The notes under the pieces are model-generated. The model did no database searches. It saw nothing but the letters and a program-made list of their open reading frames with translations, and was not told the DNA's origin. This document shows positions 61,995 to 64,000 of a stretch of 64,000 bases of DNA, in pieces. Numbering within the stretch: the first letter of the stretch is position 1; each line of letters starts with the position of its first letter. Source of the stretch: Solemya velum gill symbiont (GTDB lineage: Bacteria > Pseudomonadota > Gammaproteobacteria > Chromatiales > Chromatiaceae); contig NZ_JRAA01000002.1 in assembly GCF_000787395.1 (NCBI RefSeq), positions 496,001 to 560,000 of the forward strand, read 5' to 3'. A program made the translations under genes and the position numbers.

Positions 61995-62882
61995 ATGCCC
62001 TGGGTCCAGGTCCACATTCCGGTTGAAAAGGCAGCAGCTCAAGCAGTTGAGCTGCTGCTGGAAACAATCGGTGCCATCTCCATCACACTCACGGATGCCG
62101 GTGACGAACCGCAACTCGAACCGGCTCCCGGTGAAGAGCGCATCTGGAGTGAGACAGTCGTAACAGCACTGTTTGAAAGCGAAACTGACTGGCAACAGTT
62201 ACGTAGCGCACTCGAAACTGCTCTCGATCAACTCAACATCAATGCGACACCAGTAATCGAGGTTCTCGAAGAGCAGGAGTGGGAACGCGCCTGGCTTGAT
62301 GACTTCAAACCAATGCGATTTGGCGAACGCCTGTGGGTAGTCCCACGCGGGCTGCAGCTTCCGGATGAAGCAACTGATCCCGTCGTAATGACACTTGATC
62401 CGGGTCTCGCATTCGGTACAGGCACGCACCCGACGACTGCCCTGTGTCTCGAATGGCTAGACCAGGCGGATCTACCAGGCAAGGATGTTATCGATTTCGG
62501 CTGCGGTTCGGGAATACTGGCAATCGCCGCATTGCTGCTCGGGGCACGCCAGGCAACTGGTATCGATCACGACCCCCAGGCGCTGATTGCGAGTGAACAG
62601 AATGCAGAAGAGAACGGTGTGCTTGACCGCCTTGTGCTGCAAAACAGCGATACCCCTCCCCAAAAGTCAGCCGATATCGTCATGGCAAATATACTTGCCA
62701 GCGTCCTGATTGACCTCTCCACACAATTGGCATCACTACCTCGTCAGGGTGGCCGTATTGCACTCTCCGGCATACTTGCCGACCAGGCAGAGGATGTACG
62801 CGCTGCTTTTGATCCCTACTTTCGCCTGGAAGCGACACAAAATCTGGATGACTGGGTATTAATCACTGGCACAAAGCGTTGA
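61995..62882 (+). CDS. prmA: Ribosomal protein L11 methyltransferase
   Basis: The 295-residue protein has the N-terminal L11-recognition domain (PWVQVHIPVEKAAAQAVELL) and a SAM-binding domain with VIDFGCGSGILAIAALLLGA and the late MANILASVLIDL. It trimethylates ribosomal protein L11. It follows accC by 24 bases in the housekeeping operon. Confidence 0.95.
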   Translation: MPWVQVHIPVEKAAAQAVELLLETIGAISITLTDAGDEPQLEPAPGEERIWSETVVTALFESETDWQQLRSALETALDQLNINATPVIEVLEEQEWERAWLDDFKPMRFGERLWVVPRGLQLPDEATDPVVMTLDPGLAFGTGTHPTTALCLEWLDQADLPGKDVIDFGCGSGILAIAALLLGARQATGIDHDPQALIASEQNAEENGVLDRLVLQNSDTPPQKSADIVMANILASVLIDLSTQLASLPRQGGRIALSGILADQAEDVRAAFDPYFRLEATQNLDDWVLITGTKR

Positions 62883-62994
62883 TTAATAAACTATTTCTTA
62901 ATTAACCCCACTTGCAAAGCATGTGCGCACTGCCCCACACCCCTCTTTTATCAAAATTGCGAATTATCAATAAAAAATAGACTATATTTAAGGT

Positions 62995-63339
62995 ATGGAC
63001 AGAAAGCAGTCATATCTGAAATTTCTTCAGTTGGCACAAGCGGTTAAAGAGACATCAGATTTTCCCGCTCTTGATGCTGTCGAAGAGCGTGTCCTGAACA
63101 TCTTTGCTATCGCATGGCACAAAGGACGCGAAATCACCGTACTCGAGGCAATGAAGATGCTACCAGGCATCTCGGAGAGCACGGTTTTCCGTCGCATCAA
63201 GTCACTGCGCCAGAAAGAGATGATATCGCTTAATATGGACGAAAAAGATCGTCGTACACGTTTTATTCGTCCGACTGAGCGTGCTAATGACTACTTCGGC
63301 AGGCTTGGCAATTGCATGAAAAAAGCACAACAGGCCTGA
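62995..63339 (+). CDS. MarR-like winged-helix protein
   Basis: The 114-residue protein has a helix-turn-helix core, TVLEAMKMLPGISESTVFRR, then IKSLRQKEMISLNMDEKDRR and a wing, as in MarR-type regulators. The recognition helix looks intact. Its regulon cannot be named. The gene is close before mscS on the same strand but 113 bases apart. Confidence 0.75.
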   Translation: MDRKQSYLKFLQLAQAVKETSDFPALDAVEERVLNIFAIAWHKGREITVLEAMKMLPGISESTVFRRIKSLRQKEMISLNMDEKDRRTRFIRPTERANDYFGRLGNCMKKAQQA

Positions 63340-63452
63340 GTCTGTAATCCACGGCAAGATTTCCCTCTACCCACATTACACAATTGACCTGAGCGCCCTT
63401 GTGGCAGTATCTTGTTATTCCCTGAGAATTCCAGAGAAAGAGGTAACTATCC

Positions 63453-64000
63453 GTGGAAAAAATACTACAGTGGCTCGGCCAGATTGACCCCACCCTGATC
63501 ACCAACACAATCATGGAGTATGGCATCTCCATCCTGTCTGCTCTCGCCATCTACATTATCGGTAAGTGGCTGGTAACACGGATATCCACGCTGATAAAGA
63601 AAACCATGACAAGCCGCGGAGTCGAACAAACTCTGGTCAAATTTCTTGGCAATATCGTGCACTGGCTACTGCTCGCCTTTGTCATCATTGCTGCCCTGAC
63701 GCAGCTCGGCGTTGAAACCACTTCGATTGCAGCCATCTTCGCAGCCGCTGGCCTGGCCATTGGTCTTGCACTCAAGGATTCACTATCAAATTTCGCTTCG
63801 GGTGTGATGATCATCATGTTCCGCACTTTCAAGGTTGGTGACTTTGTTGAAATTGCGGGCACATCGGGAACTGTCGAGGAAGTGAGTATCTTTACGACCC
63901 ACCTCAAGACGCCCGACAACAAGCTTGTCATTGTGCCCAACTCATCCATCACCAGCGGCACCATTACCAATTTCTCAGCAAAGCCAACGCGTCGTGTCGA
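63453..64000 (+). CDS. mscS: Small-conductance mechanosensitive channel (partial)
   Basis: The gene starts with GTG at 63453 (ribosome binding site AGAGGT) and runs off the right edge, leaving about 182 residues. Three membrane helices are seen, the third being the pore-lining AAGLAIGLALKDSLSNFASG, followed by the MFRTFKVGDFVEIAGTSGTV beta domain. MscS opens under membrane tension and lets out solutes after osmotic down-shock. Confidence 0.93.
   Translation, partial: MEKILQWLGQIDPTLITNTIMEYGISILSALAIYIIGKWLVTRISTLIKKTMTSRGVEQTLVKFLGNIVHWLLLAFVIIAALTQLGVETTSIAAIFAAAGLAIGLALKDSLSNFASGVMIIMFRTFKVGDFVEIAGTSGTVEEVSIFTTHLKTPDNKLVIVPNSSITSGTITNFSAKPTRRV

Overview
The window looks like a chromosomal piece of a sulfur-oxidising gammaproteobacterium. 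The main evidence is a flavocytochrome c sulfide dehydrogenase pair (30457-32330), a protein resembling the SoxXA-binding protein (59056-59361), and a large set of c-type cytochromes (26714-47377). FabA-type fatty acid synthesis, a split B12-dependent ribonucleotide reductase of the Pseudomonas type, and a MocR/DUF1127/YbfB-type MFS trio resembling E. coli yjiR/yjiS/yjiJ also fit. This assignment rests on recognised protein families, not on a marker-gene tree. No rRNA, tRNA, CRISPR array, insertion sequence or prophage was seen.

Layout. 1-3935: the start of an AMP-binding enzyme (cut by the window edge) next to a TauD-type dioxygenase, then a NavAb-like voltage-gated sodium channel followed by a membrane-anchored MORN-repeat protein. 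4065-8362: a tight five-gene operon (ATP-grasp, FemAB/CelD-type acyltransferase, PIG-L deacetylase, glycosyltransferase, RidA). 8387-12267: a convergent operon of an ornithine-cyclodeaminase-family protein and a three-subunit FAD/[2Fe-2S] amino-acid dehydrogenase. 12521-19433: pyruvate phosphate dikinase, a sulfotransferase-FkbM methyltransferase fusion, and the GDP-fucose genes fcl and gmd (gmd frameshifted). 19514-30388: assorted transport, regulatory and stress genes, including a small copper/DUF411/cytochrome group. 30457-38098: fccAB, a broken ccoI, and a B-family (ba3-type) oxidase operon that includes a 50-residue subunit. 38379-47377: an octaheme HAO-like cytochrome behind a textbook FNR-type promoter, then a frameshifted TPR protein, DUF302, two diheme cytochromes, an EAL protein, a MauG-type peroxidase and a cytochrome P460-like protein. 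47582-56581: CBS protein, nrdJa-nrdJb behind paired NrdR boxes, and a phosphate operon (NptA, PstS, PiT) with a Pho-box-like sequence. 56705-64000: housekeeping genes proS, fabA, aroQ-accB-accC-prmA, and a partial mscS.

How parts may work together. Sulfide electrons taken by FccAB could pass through diheme cytochromes to the ba3-type oxidase. The HAO-like protein and P460 point to handling of hydroxylamine or NO, with low-oxygen control of at least the first. The 4065-8362 operon carries the same set of enzyme classes as mycothiol/bacillithiol pathways and is the best candidate for an undescribed small-molecule or glycan-modifying system. Four single-gene-scale frame breaks in three genes (gmd, ccoI twice, TPR) suggest either early gene decay or errors in the assembly; ccoI also has lost a catalytic aspartate.
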